A stretch of 64,000 nucleotides of DNA from Russula earlei (lineage: Eukaryota > Basidiomycota > Agaricomycetes > Russulales > Russulaceae): assembly GCA_025769875.1 (NCBI GenBank), contig JAGFNK010000034.1:62001-126000 (forward strand), read 5' to 3'. The position numbers and the translations under genes are program-made. This document shows positions 52,101 to 63,532 of this stretch, one piece after another. The notes beneath the pieces were generated by a model. That model was not told the DNA's origin. It saw only the letters and a program-made list of their open reading frames with translations, and made no database searches. Numbering within the stretch: the first letter of the stretch is position 1; every line of letters starts with the position of its first letter.

Positions 52101-54165
52101 ACTCGCTCTTGCAGGTATGTCACGCTCGTCATCGCCAATACTCCTGCCTCTTGACACGTCGTAGTACTTCTACACAATCAAAGACCTCCGAGAGGCCATC
52201 GCGCCCTTACAACATTCATCCGGGAAAAGCATGGACGAAGACAAGCTTACGGACGATGACCTGAAGCGACATCGTGTTGGTGGACGCCTTGTCACGCGCA
52301 AAGAGATCTTGCGCTCTAAGAAATGTTTGCACTTATCCTCATTTGGCCTTGGTTGGTAACTTACTTTTTTTTTTGAAGTTGTCAGCGAGCTCGCTGAGCT
52401 CTTCTGGCACCTCGAGCACGCAGACATTGCTTCGGTCACGCCAACAATGCAACTGGCGAAGCTTGCACTCGTCACTTCCAAAGACGAGGAAGACGACATT
52501 GAGCAGACCGCGACGGATTCATCAAACGACACTGATGCCACGCTTGTCGAAGATGCGCTGCCCCGCGCAGGTGCCGTCACGGGTTCTCCGGTAGGTTCTC
52601 CAGGAGCATCGTCATCGTCCGTACTTGGCAAACGCTCGCGGGATAAGGAGATCGGATCTCGGATGTCCCTTGATTCGGTCACAGACAAGGACAACTATGT
52701 CATAATTTCGAAGAGCGCGGATGCTGGGCCATCGGGCATGGGAGGTGCTGCAGAGATTGAGATGAAGGACGTCGATGCACCAACTATTTCATACGTAAAA
52801 CCGCCACCATTGCCACCAAGGAAGACTTCAGAGTCTGTCATGATGTTCGGTGTGTCTGATATTCAACTGATTTCTGAGGTCGTGTGGTGATCGAACTTTG
52901 TGCTGCAGGGCGGCAGCATGACGTCTCGGAATGCATGGACAATTGCGTCTTTCAGATTGAGACCGCCTTGCTGAAATTTGACGGACTAGATGAATCGGAA
53001 ATGGGAAAGTCAAGCGTAGTGAAACGGTGAGTTTCTCTTGAATTCTTGACCTAGAGAAAATTTTAACCTCGCCGAACAGTTTGTTTTATGGGTCCTTGCG
53101 ACAGCGATTAATCGCGCCAACATCCGAAGGCTCGCGGGCATTGTCATCACACGAAACCGAAAACGTCTTCTCTATCCTTCCTGTCAGTGTCTCTGACGAA
53201 GGATACGATCTATACGACGGTCTCAGCAGCTATTTCCATTCCACGGCACAACTAGATTCAAACACCGTCTCGATGGAAATTACCTTGATAGATCTCCCTC
53301 CCGTGTTACAAATTCAACTCCAGGTATGGGCTTCTACTATTTATTCGTCTAGGTTCGCGTTCCGAATTCTCTCTTTACTTGAAGAGGGTGCAATGGGATC
53401 GTGAGACTGGTCAATCGTGGAAATCACAGGCATACGTGAAGTTTGGCGATACGATATGTGTAGATCGCTTCCTTGATAGTGCTAATCCGGACAAGAGGGT
53501 ACGCTCTGAGGCCATTCTAGCGGATCTGAACAGATGTCGCGATCGAATTCATCTTCTGACAACAGGACAGGTGCGTCCTTGGCGTTGAAATTTTATATTT
53601 GTATCACTCACGTTTGAATCCCTAGCATGCTCCTTTCACTTCCGCTCTCGGCAACACGCATGATATTCTCAAGAGTTTACATCAGACGATACCTCTACCA
53701 GAGTTCGACGACCAAATGCTGTCCGATTTGTCGGCTGAGCAGGACTATGTCAAAGACGAACTTGAATCACTGCGTGCGAGTGCGGCCAGCATGAAACAGG
53801 AGCTCGAGGACATCTGGAAGGACGAGAACGAAGCCGTCTACGAACTCACGTCGGTGTTCATTCATCGTGGCTCGACGCCGCAGTGGGGCCATTACTTTTT
53901 CTACTCGCGTCACCTGCCTGAGAACCCTGATTCGTGGTTCAAATATAACGACTCTGAAGTGAGCGTCGTCTCAAAGGACGAAGTGCTCGCCGATACGACA
54001 GGCTCTACAGCGAATCCTTACATGGTGTGTCGCTTTCTCTCCATCACGTTCCCATCTCCGAATGCTGATCATTTTCAACACCTGTAGCTTGTTTTTGTTC
54101 GGAAAGGGTCAGACATGATCAGCACAGTAAAACGCTTTGATCCCATGTCACTGGAAGAATCTTGA
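49155..54165 (+). CDS. UBP2: Ubp2-type ubiquitin carboxyl-terminal hydrolase (USP25/28 related)
   Basis: Large deubiquitinase; yeast Ubp2 trims Lys63 chains and counters Rsp5. Fifteen exons: 49155-50545, 50597-50689, 50751-50932, 50958-51101, 51150-51245, 51304-51806, 51861-51969, 52026-52114, 52165-52324, 52379-52849, 52909-53026, 53080-53323, 53385-53570, 53626-54024, 54088-54165; 1,420 residues with consistent phases. Residues 1-350 are Pro/Ser-rich and probably disordered. Then LTFAYFAQARCDP, the Cys box GLNQLGNTCYLNSLLQYFYT, GGRLVTRKEILRSKKF, FGRQHDVSECMDNCVFQIE, and the His box WGHYFFYSRHLPENPDSWFK followed by YNDSEVS. A Ser/Asp-rich insert separates the Cys box from the QHDVSE block. 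Full-length for the family. Confidence 0.93.
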
Positions 54166-54579
54166 TTCTTCTCGTCTTGGTTTCCGCATGATATGCATAC
54201 CCGCTCTGTCAACTCATCTGTACAACAATACACATTCACGTCTACGATCTTGTACACCTTTCTTTTTCTTCAATCGGTTCTTCCAATTTGTTGTGCGGTA
54301 CTAATCAACACCGCTCCAGAACTCCAACACACCTTCGAATAGATGCGCAATCTACCCTAAAGTTTCCAACGCGACCAAATAATAATGCATTCGATGGATC
54401 ATATAAGTTAGCGTACCTGTGTTGGCGAAATTTGGAGATGCTGCCGTGGAAATGGCTGATGGTTTTTGGGCCGCCAGAGGCTCGTGCTGAAGGAGGGCGT
54501 AATATACTTAACGTCTTTTTTTGCATCCAACTCCACGCACCCAATCAAGCGCGGCTTAAAGAGATTTATGGTTAAGGCT

Positions 54580-54810
54580 CCTACTCGTGTCTCTATTACC
54601 GCTGTAGGCATTTGGTTCGGAAGATCGAACAAGCTGAGACAACCTTCCGAGAGAGTGAATGCCTCAGGGAGGCGAACGGATGCCTACTGGATTTACGCCC
54701 CGCAGTACCCATCGCGCTCGCCCAGTCACTCATTATCCGCTTCCAGAAAACTCTATCGAACGATGCTTAAGAAGCGGGGATGACCATCCTAGACAAAATT
54801 TGTAGCGATA
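54580..54810 (+). pseudogene. Decayed fragment of a TPR-CHAT paralogue
   Basis: Matches about 56160-56385 of the downstream CHAT gene in the same orientation. Shared stretches: GAATGCCT, GCGAACGGATGCCTACTGGA against GCGAACAGATGCCTACCGGA, TTTAC.....CAGTA.CC.TC, GCTCGCCCAGTC, ACTCTATCGAA.GATG and CCATCCTAGA.AAAAT. Frames are broken. It shows that at least one extra copy of the TPR part once lay upstream of the intact gene. Confidence 0.65.
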
Positions 54811-55221
54811 AAATCGTGCTAGGTATAGTATCAGTACTGGGAGTAACGATATACTTGAACCAGACAAAGGTAGAGTGGCATGAAAGGAAAGCCACGTTAT
54901 CTAAACGTGTGTGTGTGTGAACCTCGGAACCCGGAGCTCGGACTTCCGAGCTGGTGTTGTCGTCGTCGCCCTGTGGCTGCAACTCCAACAAAACTATAAA
55001 GGCCAGTATCTACACTCATTTCTGGACCCGTGACGGATGAGGAACTCCTAGTTTCAGGTGGTTTAAGTCATGCGAGTATCAGATTTACGGACACAGTACC
55101 TGCCTAACCTGAAGTTCCGTGTGGAGGACAGCAATGCGCTTTTTATTTCTAGTGGTTGCCTTGTAGTGATGTCATACAGCAACGGATGGATATATGACCT
55201 TGTAGCGCGCCCAGTTTCTTG

Positions 55222-55505
55222 AGTTCGTGTGACTGGATGAGGACAGGAGGAACAGAATGAACAGAGAGCAAGCTTAGTACTTAGAGACAACAATCAAGGA
55301 ACAATTGAGAACGCATGAAAGAAAGTGAAACATAAACGATCACACCTATGACATCACAGTTTACCTAACCAATCATAAACCTGCGACTAGTAAAGAGCGA
55401 GGGGGCGAGGAAGGAAGAGAGCCGAGGCCGAAGATGAGTTGAGAGAGAGGGAGAGAAATGTGGGGAAAGGAATGACACGAGACGTGGCCTGCGCGCGAGA
55501 TTCCT
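55222..55505 (+). repeat. Dispersed repeat, copy B (partner 14838-15250)
   Basis: Shares ordered blocks with copy A: AGTTCGTG..ACTGGATGAGGACAG, ACGATCACACCTATGACATCA, CCAATCATAAACC, GAGGCCGA and TGGCCTGCG. It covers the immediate upstream region of the CHAT gene and so may contain its promoter. Confidence 0.5.
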
Positions 55506-55553
55506 GTCCTTTCCATGACATCCTTTGAGAAGAAATTATTTGAACGTTGAACT

Positions 55554-58500
55554 ATGGACGAACAACAAAGTGAGTTTCTAGTTTGCTGCATTCAAAGTGT
55601 CTCTAGACGAACCAGGTTTACTTTTCACTTGACTTATAATTCGGTTCATCCAGCCAGTATCCAGAAACTTGATCATCACATCTCTCTTCTTCAATATGCC
55701 ACGTTATCACTATCCCGATCCCATCCTTGGCGTGTTCACTGTGTCCAAGGCCTAGCAATCGCACGACACCAGCGCTTTACATTATCAGGACAACAGAACG
55801 ACCTCAAGCAAGCAATACTCCGCTACACCGAAGCGATATTCCATCCACCTCCCCGGACGCACACCTCCCTTAACATCGTTCAGATTCTCTTCCTCATCAC
55901 AGACGCTTTTTCTCTTCTCGCCAACAGGTCAAGGCAGCCCGAAGATGTCAAGTGGAGCATTACGTACCTTCGCTATCTCCACGACCAACCGCTCGAAGCC
56001 TTCGATCTCTTCCCCAATAGTGTTACAAAATTTCTTGTAGATGAGTTGTCACTCCAAGTGATGTTTAGTCCCGGAGATGTGTCTCGGGACATCGAGGAGA
56101 TGGCGATCCTCTGCCAAGAGCTTATCAAGTCTGACATCTCGAAAGCGTCACTGACTGTCGCCATTACGGCCCTTGTTAATGCGTCTTATATCCACCTTTC
56201 AACGCCGGTCAGACGGAGCGAACTTTCCAACAAAGTCATTGAATGCCTTCAAGACGCGAACAGATGCCTACCGGATTTACAACCAGTATCCGTCATGCTC
56301 GCCCAGTCTCTCTATAATCGCTTCGAGATAACTCTATCGAATGATGATTATGAAGAAGGAACTACCATCCTAGAGAAAATCATTGCGTTCCCTGACCCGA
56401 AAGATAGGACAAGCCAGTCCCAAGCTCTGAGGTTGATCGCCTTGTTTACCGCGGTCCAATCAAATAAATGTGGAAAGACTGAGTATGTGGAGAAGGAGAT
56501 CTGCCGCTTTCGTGACTTGCTCGCCGGGGCTTCTCTCGAGGATCCTGCTCGTCCTGTCATCGACGAAGTCCTCACTTTCCTCAAGGGGCAGCGTCGTGAT
56601 GATTTTGGTGTTAAACACGATCTTCGAGATGCACATCCCACTGCCATTGATTCAGAACTTTCCAGCTTCCCTCCACTCCCTCCATTTCGGGATCTGATTG
56701 CATCTCTATCCCAGCCAAGCAGTCACGAATCCTCGATTGTGACAGACCTTCAACATCTCAGTGCGCTTCTCTCATCAAATTACATCACCGAAATGGCCGA
56801 CATTGAAGACGCTATCGAGTATTATCGACTCTTACGTGCTTCTTTTTATTCCAGCAATCCTTTTGCGACTCTTGCCGGAAAGTCCCTAGGAAAGGTCCTT
56901 CGCCAGGCCTTTTTGTGCACCAATAAAATCGACTACCTTGACCAATCCATTACTGCCTATCAAGATATCCTTGCTACGCTAGCTGAATCATTTGACCAAT
57001 ATGCGGTGGTTCTATCGCTCATTGAATCTCTGTATACCCGCTACACCTTGATCCATTCCGAAGAGGACCTGGATGAAATCATGCGACTGCACCTTGTGAC
57101 GGTCAACAATAGGCGTGTGAAGGCGCCTAACCGGTTTGAGGTAGCTTGCAGGTGGGCGATGCTTGCACGTCAGTTCGGACACTCCTCTATCCCAACTGCA
57201 TACGGCTGTGCCATTAGCTTGATGCAAGACGCCCTGACATTCGCACCAACCCTCGATTTGCAGCATTTCCGACTCGTTGCCCTGCGCTTTGATTATGAAG
57301 TGCTACCATTGGACTACGCATCCCATCTGGTCCACACCAATCAACTCGATGAGGCAATCGAGACCCTCGAACATGGGAGAGCCTTACTCTGGTCCGAAAT
57401 GCGTGGCCTCCGTACCTCAATTGATCGACTTCGCGCAGCCGACTCCGATTTAGCAGATAAATTCGCGGCCATCAATGGAGACCTCGAGACGCTCACATTG
57501 ACTATCTCGTCAAACACTGATCATGATGCTGGGGATGGTGGCCTCGAGGATATGGATCGAATTGGTCTTCTCCTCTTACGACAGCGGGAGCTTTTGGACG
57601 AACGGGAATGGCTCATTTCAAAGGTCCGATCGCTTCAAGGATTCGCGTCCTTCTTGAAGGCTCCTTCCATTGGCATCCTCAGACAGGCTGCATTTGGTGG
57701 GCCGGTCATCGTCATCAATCATTCCAAGTGGCGTTCCGATATCATCATCCTTATCCACGATTCCCCTCCTTCCCTTATCACCACCACTGACGATTTCTAT
57801 GGCCGTGCAATAGAGTGTAGAGATCGACTGGTGAATTGCCGAAATTCCATGGGGCAAGGTCTTGATTCAAAACAATACCAGCGTCATCTGCGCTCCGTTC
57901 TTGAGAGCCTGTACGATCTTGTTGGCCGGCCGGTCATCGAAAGGTTCCAGTCTCTCAATGTACCTGAACAATCGCGAGTTTGGTGGTGTCCAACGTCTGT
58001 GTTTTGTTCACTCCCTCTGCACGCGATGGGCCCGATCCCCTCGAGTGATGGACGCAAACGGTATTTCATGGACCTATATATTCCCTCATACACTCCCACA
58101 CTCTCCGCTCTCATCGACTCTCGAAAACCTAGTAATCAAGAAATCAAAAAGCCCTCAATACTTCTTGTGGCCCAACCCGATCAATCTCTACTTGAGGCAT
58201 CACCAGAGATCTCCGTCATACAACAGCTCAATATGGAGGCAACAACGCTTATGTCAAACCAGGCAACACCTTCTGCTGTAGTAAAGGGCCTTCGAGACCA
58301 CCAATTTTCCCATTTCGTGTGCCATGGAAAGTTGGAACACGGGAAGCCATTTGATGCTTCGTTCCAGCTCCATGAAGGCCAGCGTCTTACACTACTTGAC
58401 CTTATTCGATCCCAACTTCCTACTGCCGAGTTTGCGTTCCTCTCAGCTTGTCATACTGCTGAGATGACAGAAGGAAGCATTGCTGATGAGGCGCTACACC

Positions 58501-58742
58501 TCACAGCAGCGATGCAACACTGTGGATTCCGAAGCGTAGTCGGGACGATGTGGGGAATGGCTGATGCCGATGGACCAGGACTGGTTGAACATTTCTACAA
58601 GTCAATGTTCTCGAATAAAGAAAGCGGAATACCTTACTACGAGAGATCAGCAGAGGCACTTCGCGATGCGGTCCAGCAGCTGAGGAGAAAGAAGAGAATG
58701 AATCTAGAGAGATGGGTGAACTTTGTTCATTATGGTGCGTGA
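55554..58742 (+). CDS. TPR-CHAT protein (caspase-like protease domain), intronless
   Basis: One uninterrupted frame of 1,062 codons. Residues about 1-640 are helical and repetitive, as in tetratricopeptide arrays. Segments such as DLDEIMRLHLVTV, DYLDQSITAYQDILATLAES and LDEAIETLEHGRALLWSEMR have the spacing of fungal TPRs; the last is the usual lead-in to a CHAT domain. The C-terminal CHAT domain (about 730-1060) has the caspase-type dyad: His924 in SHFVCHGKLEHG and Cys966 in FLSACHTAEMT, followed by FRSVVGTMWGMADADGP. CHAT proteins are proteases or pseudo-proteases tied to TPR or NLR scaffolds; substrates in fungi are mostly unknown. Lack of introns is unlike its neighbours. Relics flank it on both sides. 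Activity is inferred from the intact dyad. Confidence 0.9.
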   Translation: MDEQQSEFLVCCIQSVSRRTRFTFHLTYNSVHPASIQKLDHHISLLQYATLSLSRSHPWRVHCVQGLAIARHQRFTLSGQQNDLKQAILRYTEAIFHPPPRTHTSLNIVQILFLITDAFSLLANRSRQPEDVKWSITYLRYLHDQPLEAFDLFPNSVTKFLVDELSLQVMFSPGDVSRDIEEMAILCQELIKSDISKASLTVAITALVNASYIHLSTPVRRSELSNKVIECLQDANRCLPDLQPVSVMLAQSLYNRFEITLSNDDYEEGTTILEKIIAFPDPKDRTSQSQALRLIALFTAVQSNKCGKTEYVEKEICRFRDLLAGASLEDPARPVIDEVLTFLKGQRRDDFGVKHDLRDAHPTAIDSELSSFPPLPPFRDLIASLSQPSSHESSIVTDLQHLSALLSSNYITEMADIEDAIEYYRLLRASFYSSNPFATLAGKSLGKVLRQAFLCTNKIDYLDQSITAYQDILATLAESFDQYAVVLSLIESLYTRYTLIHSEEDLDEIMRLHLVTVNNRRVKAPNRFEVACRWAMLARQFGHSSIPTAYGCAISLMQDALTFAPTLDLQHFRLVALRFDYEVLPLDYASHLVHTNQLDEAIETLEHGRALLWSEMRGLRTSIDRLRAADSDLADKFAAINGDLETLTLTISSNTDHDAGDGGLEDMDRIGLLLLRQRELLDEREWLISKVRSLQGFASFLKAPSIGILRQAAFGGPVIVINHSKWRSDIIILIHDSPPSLITTTDDFYGRAIECRDRLVNCRNSMGQGLDSKQYQRHLRSVLESLYDLVGRPVIERFQSLNVPEQSRVWWCPTSVFCSLPLHAMGPIPSSDGRKRYFMDLYIPSYTPTLSALIDSRKPSNQEIKKPSILLVAQPDQSLLEASPEISVIQQLNMEATTLMSNQATPSAVVKGLRDHQFSHFVCHGKLEHGKPFDASFQLHEGQRLTLLDLIRSQLPTAEFAFLSACHTAEMTEGSIADEALHLTAAMQHCGFRSVVGTMWGMADADGPGLVEHFYKSMFSNKESGIPYYERSAEALRDAVQQLRRKKRMNLERWVNFVHYGA

Positions 58743-58949
58743 TTGGTAGTGGCAGGTTAGTGATCAAGTCTGCTTTAAGGGAGGGTGGCGCTAACCCCGA
58801 GTCTGTATTGTTGTAGGGCTTGGGCACGCTAAGGGCGCTTGTCCCAAGTAGAATTTATTCGTTTAGAGTGTACAATTGACCGAGGTATCATATATATCAC
58901 AGTTGGCGTCAACAACTCTTGAATCGTGTCAATATCAGAGAAGAGGCGA

Positions 58950-59190
58950 CTCCGACATGTGCAATACCTCATCTATTCCACTCTTCCAAATAGGGGACTC
59001 CTTTGAAAGTGTTGGCTGTGGTCTGTCATATGGTTTAGGGGAGTTGACGGACATTTGCACTGCTGTCACACTCTTGAAATGGTAAGTACACAGACAGTGA
59101 TGATACACGAACGAAGCAACACATGTTCAACAGAGCGCTCGAGGGATTGAAGGATTCTGGGAGGGGAGATTATCCATTCGTAGCACCTTT
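58950..59190 (+). pseudogene. Possible TPR-repeat relic downstream of the CHAT gene
   Basis: Reads SSIPLFQIGDSFESVGCGLS then YGLGELTDICTAVTLLKW, and after a possible intron ALEGLKDSGRGDYPFVAPFS. This resembles the fungal TPR unit in which a Gly-Asp-Ser segment is followed by GDL.DI..A..LL..AVEL. Only about one and a half repeats are visible, with no longer frame, so it is probably debris of a second TPR gene. Confidence 0.35.
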
Positions 59191-61931
59191 TTCTGTGAGT
59201 TCTCGCTTCCCATGCACAGGACTAGGAGAATATTCATATGAGACCCTGCAGGGGAAATCCTGCTAGGACAGCCAAGCGACAGTTGGGACGCCAAGCACAG
59301 GATTAGACTCGGAACAGGAAGCAATTGAACGTGGCTGTCCGCTGTTCAAGATAATCGCCGTCTGGGGTCGGCACGATTTTCCGGGGCTACAGTAACCTGT
59401 GCAAAAGACTTCCGATGTCGAACGGCTCAAGGAGGAAGAAGGGCGGCTCTTGGAGCAACGCTAGCGACTAGTTCCCTTTCACTTGGAAGCAGCGCAATCC
59501 TATTGGAGGAGAGCGCGTGCAATGGGAATGAGAGTGGGTGGAAGTCGGTGAAACCAAGGGGTGAGGCAAACAAAAAGGTATTACATAAGACGACCATGAC
59601 TGAGAAAGTCCAACAAATACTTCCTCCTCAAATACTTCCTCCGTCATTGTCATTCGACACCTGTGCGCTAGAATCGTGTCACATCGACTCGGCACTGGTG
59701 CTGGACGCTATGTTGCGCAGCTCAGTGGCGGTCCAGTTCAAGAGATTATCATGTGCCTGTTCGACCCGCCAATTGGAACGAGGACACCGCCGCATTGTCT
59801 CTGCTTGTACTAGGAATGTGACATACGGCATAGCTTTAGCTTGACTGAGAGGGGCACCGTTCAATAACCGATAGTAGGTTTTGAACATGCTGAGGCACCG
59901 CATGCGCAAATACTGTATACTCACCTATGTCAGCCTGTGTCTCTGATTCGGGTTCGGGAACGCCGCTAGTGACGGGCGCTAACAATTACGAGGGCAGTGA
60001 TGTCCGTCGCATTTAAAGATCCAGTTTTCTCTCCACCTCCGGGTCCCCTAACAGTTTCTCTCATGTTTCTTTCCTCTTTCTCGACTACTCGAACAACTAC
60101 ACGACCCCCGATACCGTATATCAAGGCACTTCTATATTCCAGCCTCGACTCGGAGGATTCTTGCATGAATCATCTCTCATCTCTTTCTGCTATTTCTCTG
60201 CACTATATGTCTTGCACCACGCTTGTACAGCCACTGTGCAACCTCGAGGTGTCCATTTGCCTATGCCAAGCCTGTCAGGGAAAGTCATTCCTCCGCTACG
60301 CACTTTTGCGTGTACCGCGCTCGAGTAGCAACCACACAATCTCAGGACGAGTCCTCTTAATGCTGCTTGTGGTAAAGCAGCGGTTGTTTCTGGCCATTCG
60401 CCTCTGTGCCGAGCATAAGTGGGAACCGTGAAACCTCGACAAGCCCTCGTGTCGCCATCGCTCCCAATTTGGGATCTTGTGGCGACCAGGTAGCTTCGGG
60501 TTGCGAGGATGCTACTTGTGCTCTGTACAGGAAAGAATGTTCTAGGCAGCGACTACGAAACACCACGTAATGCAGTCCAAGTTGGGGGATAGCTTGAGTT
60601 TACGTGCTTGTGACCCAAGCGTGATACAAGCAGGCTGCGTTCAGTCGGTCGTGTCATCGGCCCGTGGGCATCTCGTTGCCGCACAGTGCACAAGGTGCGG
60701 TTGATTCGAATTCGAATCACTCTCCGACCCGTGAAACCGAGCCACTTCTCGTATCAACATTAAAGCTAGCGAGTATCGGGCGAAACTGACAGGGTTGCCG
60801 GTTATGGTACATTCGAAAAGCTCAACAGCGAAAATGGATGTCCGGTACTAATCCCGAATGTATCTGTTTCATCTTCCAAAATCCAAACTCTGACCCTTAG
60901 TTAAAGAGAGAGAGTTGGCTCCGATGACGGAGCATTGCAGATTGCTGAGACAGGTGCTACGTTGCTACACGTTTGCTATGGAAGCTCTAGGCGCTAACTT
61001 CAAAATGGGTTTCCTTTCCTTTAGTAAGGTCCGGGGACGAATGAGAGGTGTTAGGTGAGATCTGCTATACCTTTGCAACGCCGTTCAATCGTTAACACGG
61101 AGACATTATCAATTGATTTTATTTTTATCGCTTAGAAGGAGCTGTAAGGATGATTGACTTTTATATAACGCCAGACAACCTTCAAATGGCCTCGGTATCA
61201 ACCTTGTCAGCTCCATGTTATATCATGCTCCATTCTCCTAAAATATACTGCCAATGACTTAAACTCTAAATCTTCAGTGGCCCGGGATCCATGGAATCTT
61301 CCCTTGGCACTGGCCCCCGTAGTAAGCAGCCAGTATACCAGCGCGAGGAAATAATCGCCTACAACATCCTGGGAGGTCATTGTGAGAGAAGATTCCTTCA
61401 GGCGTGAGGACTTCATCGGTCCTTTGTACGACGTTATCGTCCCGTCATGCAGCGTCGCTGAACCCACCTGTATCTCAACCTTTCATTCAAGTTTCATCCC
61501 TTGTATTTCAACCGCCTCTTTTCCATCTCCCGTACGACGTCACACGTCTGTTACTTCGCTCCCACCTTCACAAAGTTTGACGTCTACACGTCCGGTAGTA
61601 CAACTGGCTCTCCTGTATTTAAATAACATGATCATTCTGTTTCTCCCCCTCAAAGCTTCGCGCCTTCGGGGAATCGAAAGCTCGTCTAGAACACCTTTAC
61701 TAGCGCGTTCACACACTCTGCCTTCCCGTCAGCCGAACTCGTTTCCTTCTGCACTCGCCCTGCACTCCGTTGGGATCACTTCGTCCTCCCCTGCCTTAAT
61801 CCCGGTTTGTCCGCACGGACTCACCAACGCGTTCCCGAACACGACGCCACACCAGCCCAGCTCTTATTTAGACCGGGCGCATCGCTAAGGCTCAAAAACA
61901 GCTAATAAAAAAATGGAGTGACCAACCCCTT
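59191..61931. other. Gene-poor region of 2.7 kb
   Basis: No gene could be supported. Open frames (for example 59997-60431 + and 61382-61888 +) lack motifs, consistent codon pattern or splice-joined partners. No tRNA B-box, LTR ends or transposase motif were noticed. Confidence 0.4.
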
Positions 61932-63405
61932 CTACATCACAGGAAGAACCTTAGGTACAGGTACCGCTGTCGAGAAAGTGATAGGCGTCGGCGTTCCAGG
62001 ATCTTGCCTGGATACTCCAGCTGGAACCATGAGACGACACTCGTTCGCGGGGAGCAGTGGAGCCTCGTAGACGACTGCGGGGTCGGGATTCCCCCGCCAC
62101 CCTGAGGGAGTGGTCGTAGTATCTTCTTCCGGTGGGGACGGTGTGCTCTCGTCTGCAGGTAGTGAGAATGGCGGAGTAGTCGTGCGAGCATCGATGGCCG
62201 CCTTGATGGAAGCGAACTCATCGCTTCCTGTCCAGGGTCCCACGAGGGCACCAAGGTCAGAGTAGCCCTTCGCCTTAATAACTGCCGCACGCAGCGCCTT
62301 ATTGGAGGACTTGGAATCCTTGAATTGCGACACGCAGAACTTCGTGGAGGCCCAATGGTTGTCGAGATATTTGCACTACACTGATAGTGAGGAGAGGTAG
62401 AGACAGTGTTAAAATATGGGCACATACGAGTCGAAGGTATGATAAAATGAATCCGTCCTCGATGCTTGTGAGCGGTGAAGGGGAAAAAATGGTCGGGTTC
62501 GCTTCCGCTGCCGTGGCAATCATTACAGAATCCGCCCCTGTGATAGCACGTATCCGCTGCGCATCCTTGAAACCCACACAGTCGCCATTCTCGATGACCG
62601 CAACATCGCGTCCAAGGCCCTTGACAAAGTCAACTATCTCCCTGAGGCGGTGAATGAGTGCGTGCTCGCGTGGACGCATATTGCGTGTGCGACAGTGGAT
62701 AGTAAGGCAGTTGATGCCAGTATTTACAATGCGCTCGACGAGGGAAAGTGTATCTTCCTGTGCCGGAAGCAGTCGGATCTTCGCCGATACAGAGATGTGA
62801 GGAGGAAGATCGCGGCGGAGGGCGGAGAGGATCGAGCACAGGAGGTCAGGATTCGTCAGCAAAGCAGCACCCATACCTGCATGGGTCGAGAAGGGCTTGG
62901 GACAGCCGCAGTTTAGCTCAATCCCAGAGACATCGTTCATAACTACGCGCGATGCTTGCACGGCGAGGTTGGGATCCGCGGAACCAACCTGAAAAATGAG
63001 GTATGGCTTTTCGATGGGATGGCAAGTAAACATCGCACGCTCTTGCTTTCCATTGTACGAAATTGTCCCAGATACAGCTTGGAAAAGTTACCTCAATCCA
63101 AGCTCCAGAAAGGAGTAAAAATGGGACACACAATCTACAACGCGTTCCGCGTGTAGTATGGCTTTATCTACCATCTCGGGACCCCATACCAGTTTTGCAC
63201 CATGTTTCAGAGCAAAAAGCCGTGTGGGAACTGGATGTATGAGATGCGAAATTGAAAAAGTTAGAGATTGAGGCGACGTACGAGCACCAGAACGAACCAT
63301 CGGGGCAAGCATGACACCATTTCTGTAATCATCGGGAGTGAGACCCACCAATCGGGGACGCTTAACGTCGTGAGGAGGCGAAGAAGAGAGAGAGCGACGA
63401 GACAT
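61932..63405 (-). CDS. DUS2: tRNA-dihydrouridine(20) synthase (Dus2/Smm1)
   Basis: FMN enzyme reducing U20 of the tRNA D-loop with NADPH. Complement exons: 63282-63405, 63132-63230, 62428-63077, 61932-62375; 438 residues, phases agree. Seen: LAPMVRSGALPTRLFALKHG, AKLVWGPEMVDKAIL, CHPIEKPYLIFQVGSADPN, the catalytic segment GIELNCGCPKPFSTHAGMGA (Cys in NCGCP), TIHCRTRNMRPRE and IENGDCVGF. The C-terminus is Pro/Thr-rich. Met at 63405 was chosen; upstream in-frame Met codons at 63441 and 63456 could add a short leader, which might target mitochondria. Confidence 0.94.
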
Positions 63406-63532
63406 GAGCCAAAGTCGAGGGGAGAACGGCGTTCTCAACATACGCAACACGCACACGCATCAGACAGGCCGGACCGTGATGATCGCCACCCAACCTCAGT
63501 CACACCTCGACTAGCCTGACTCCTCCTCGACG
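63406..63532. promoter_or_regulatory. 127-bp divergent promoter (DUS2 / EXO84)
   Basis: The two start codons lie 127 bp apart on opposite strands, so both promoters must share or overlap this DNA. No clear TATA box seen. If DUS2 starts further upstream (63456), the gap shrinks to 76 bp. Confidence 0.5.

Larger units (their letters stand above)
54166..55553. other. Region between UBP2 and the CHAT gene
   Basis: Holds a fragment related to the CHAT gene (54580-54810), a short CA/TG run near 54905, and dispersed repeat copy B (55222-55505), which ends about 50 bp before the CHAT start codon. No complete gene. Confidence 0.5.

Noticed and set aside
58743..61931. Search for a gasdermin-like or NLR partner next to the CHAT gene
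   Set aside because: Bacterial TPR-CHAT loci can pair with gasdermins, so I looked, but no frame here has the size, amphipathic strands or NACHT motifs needed.
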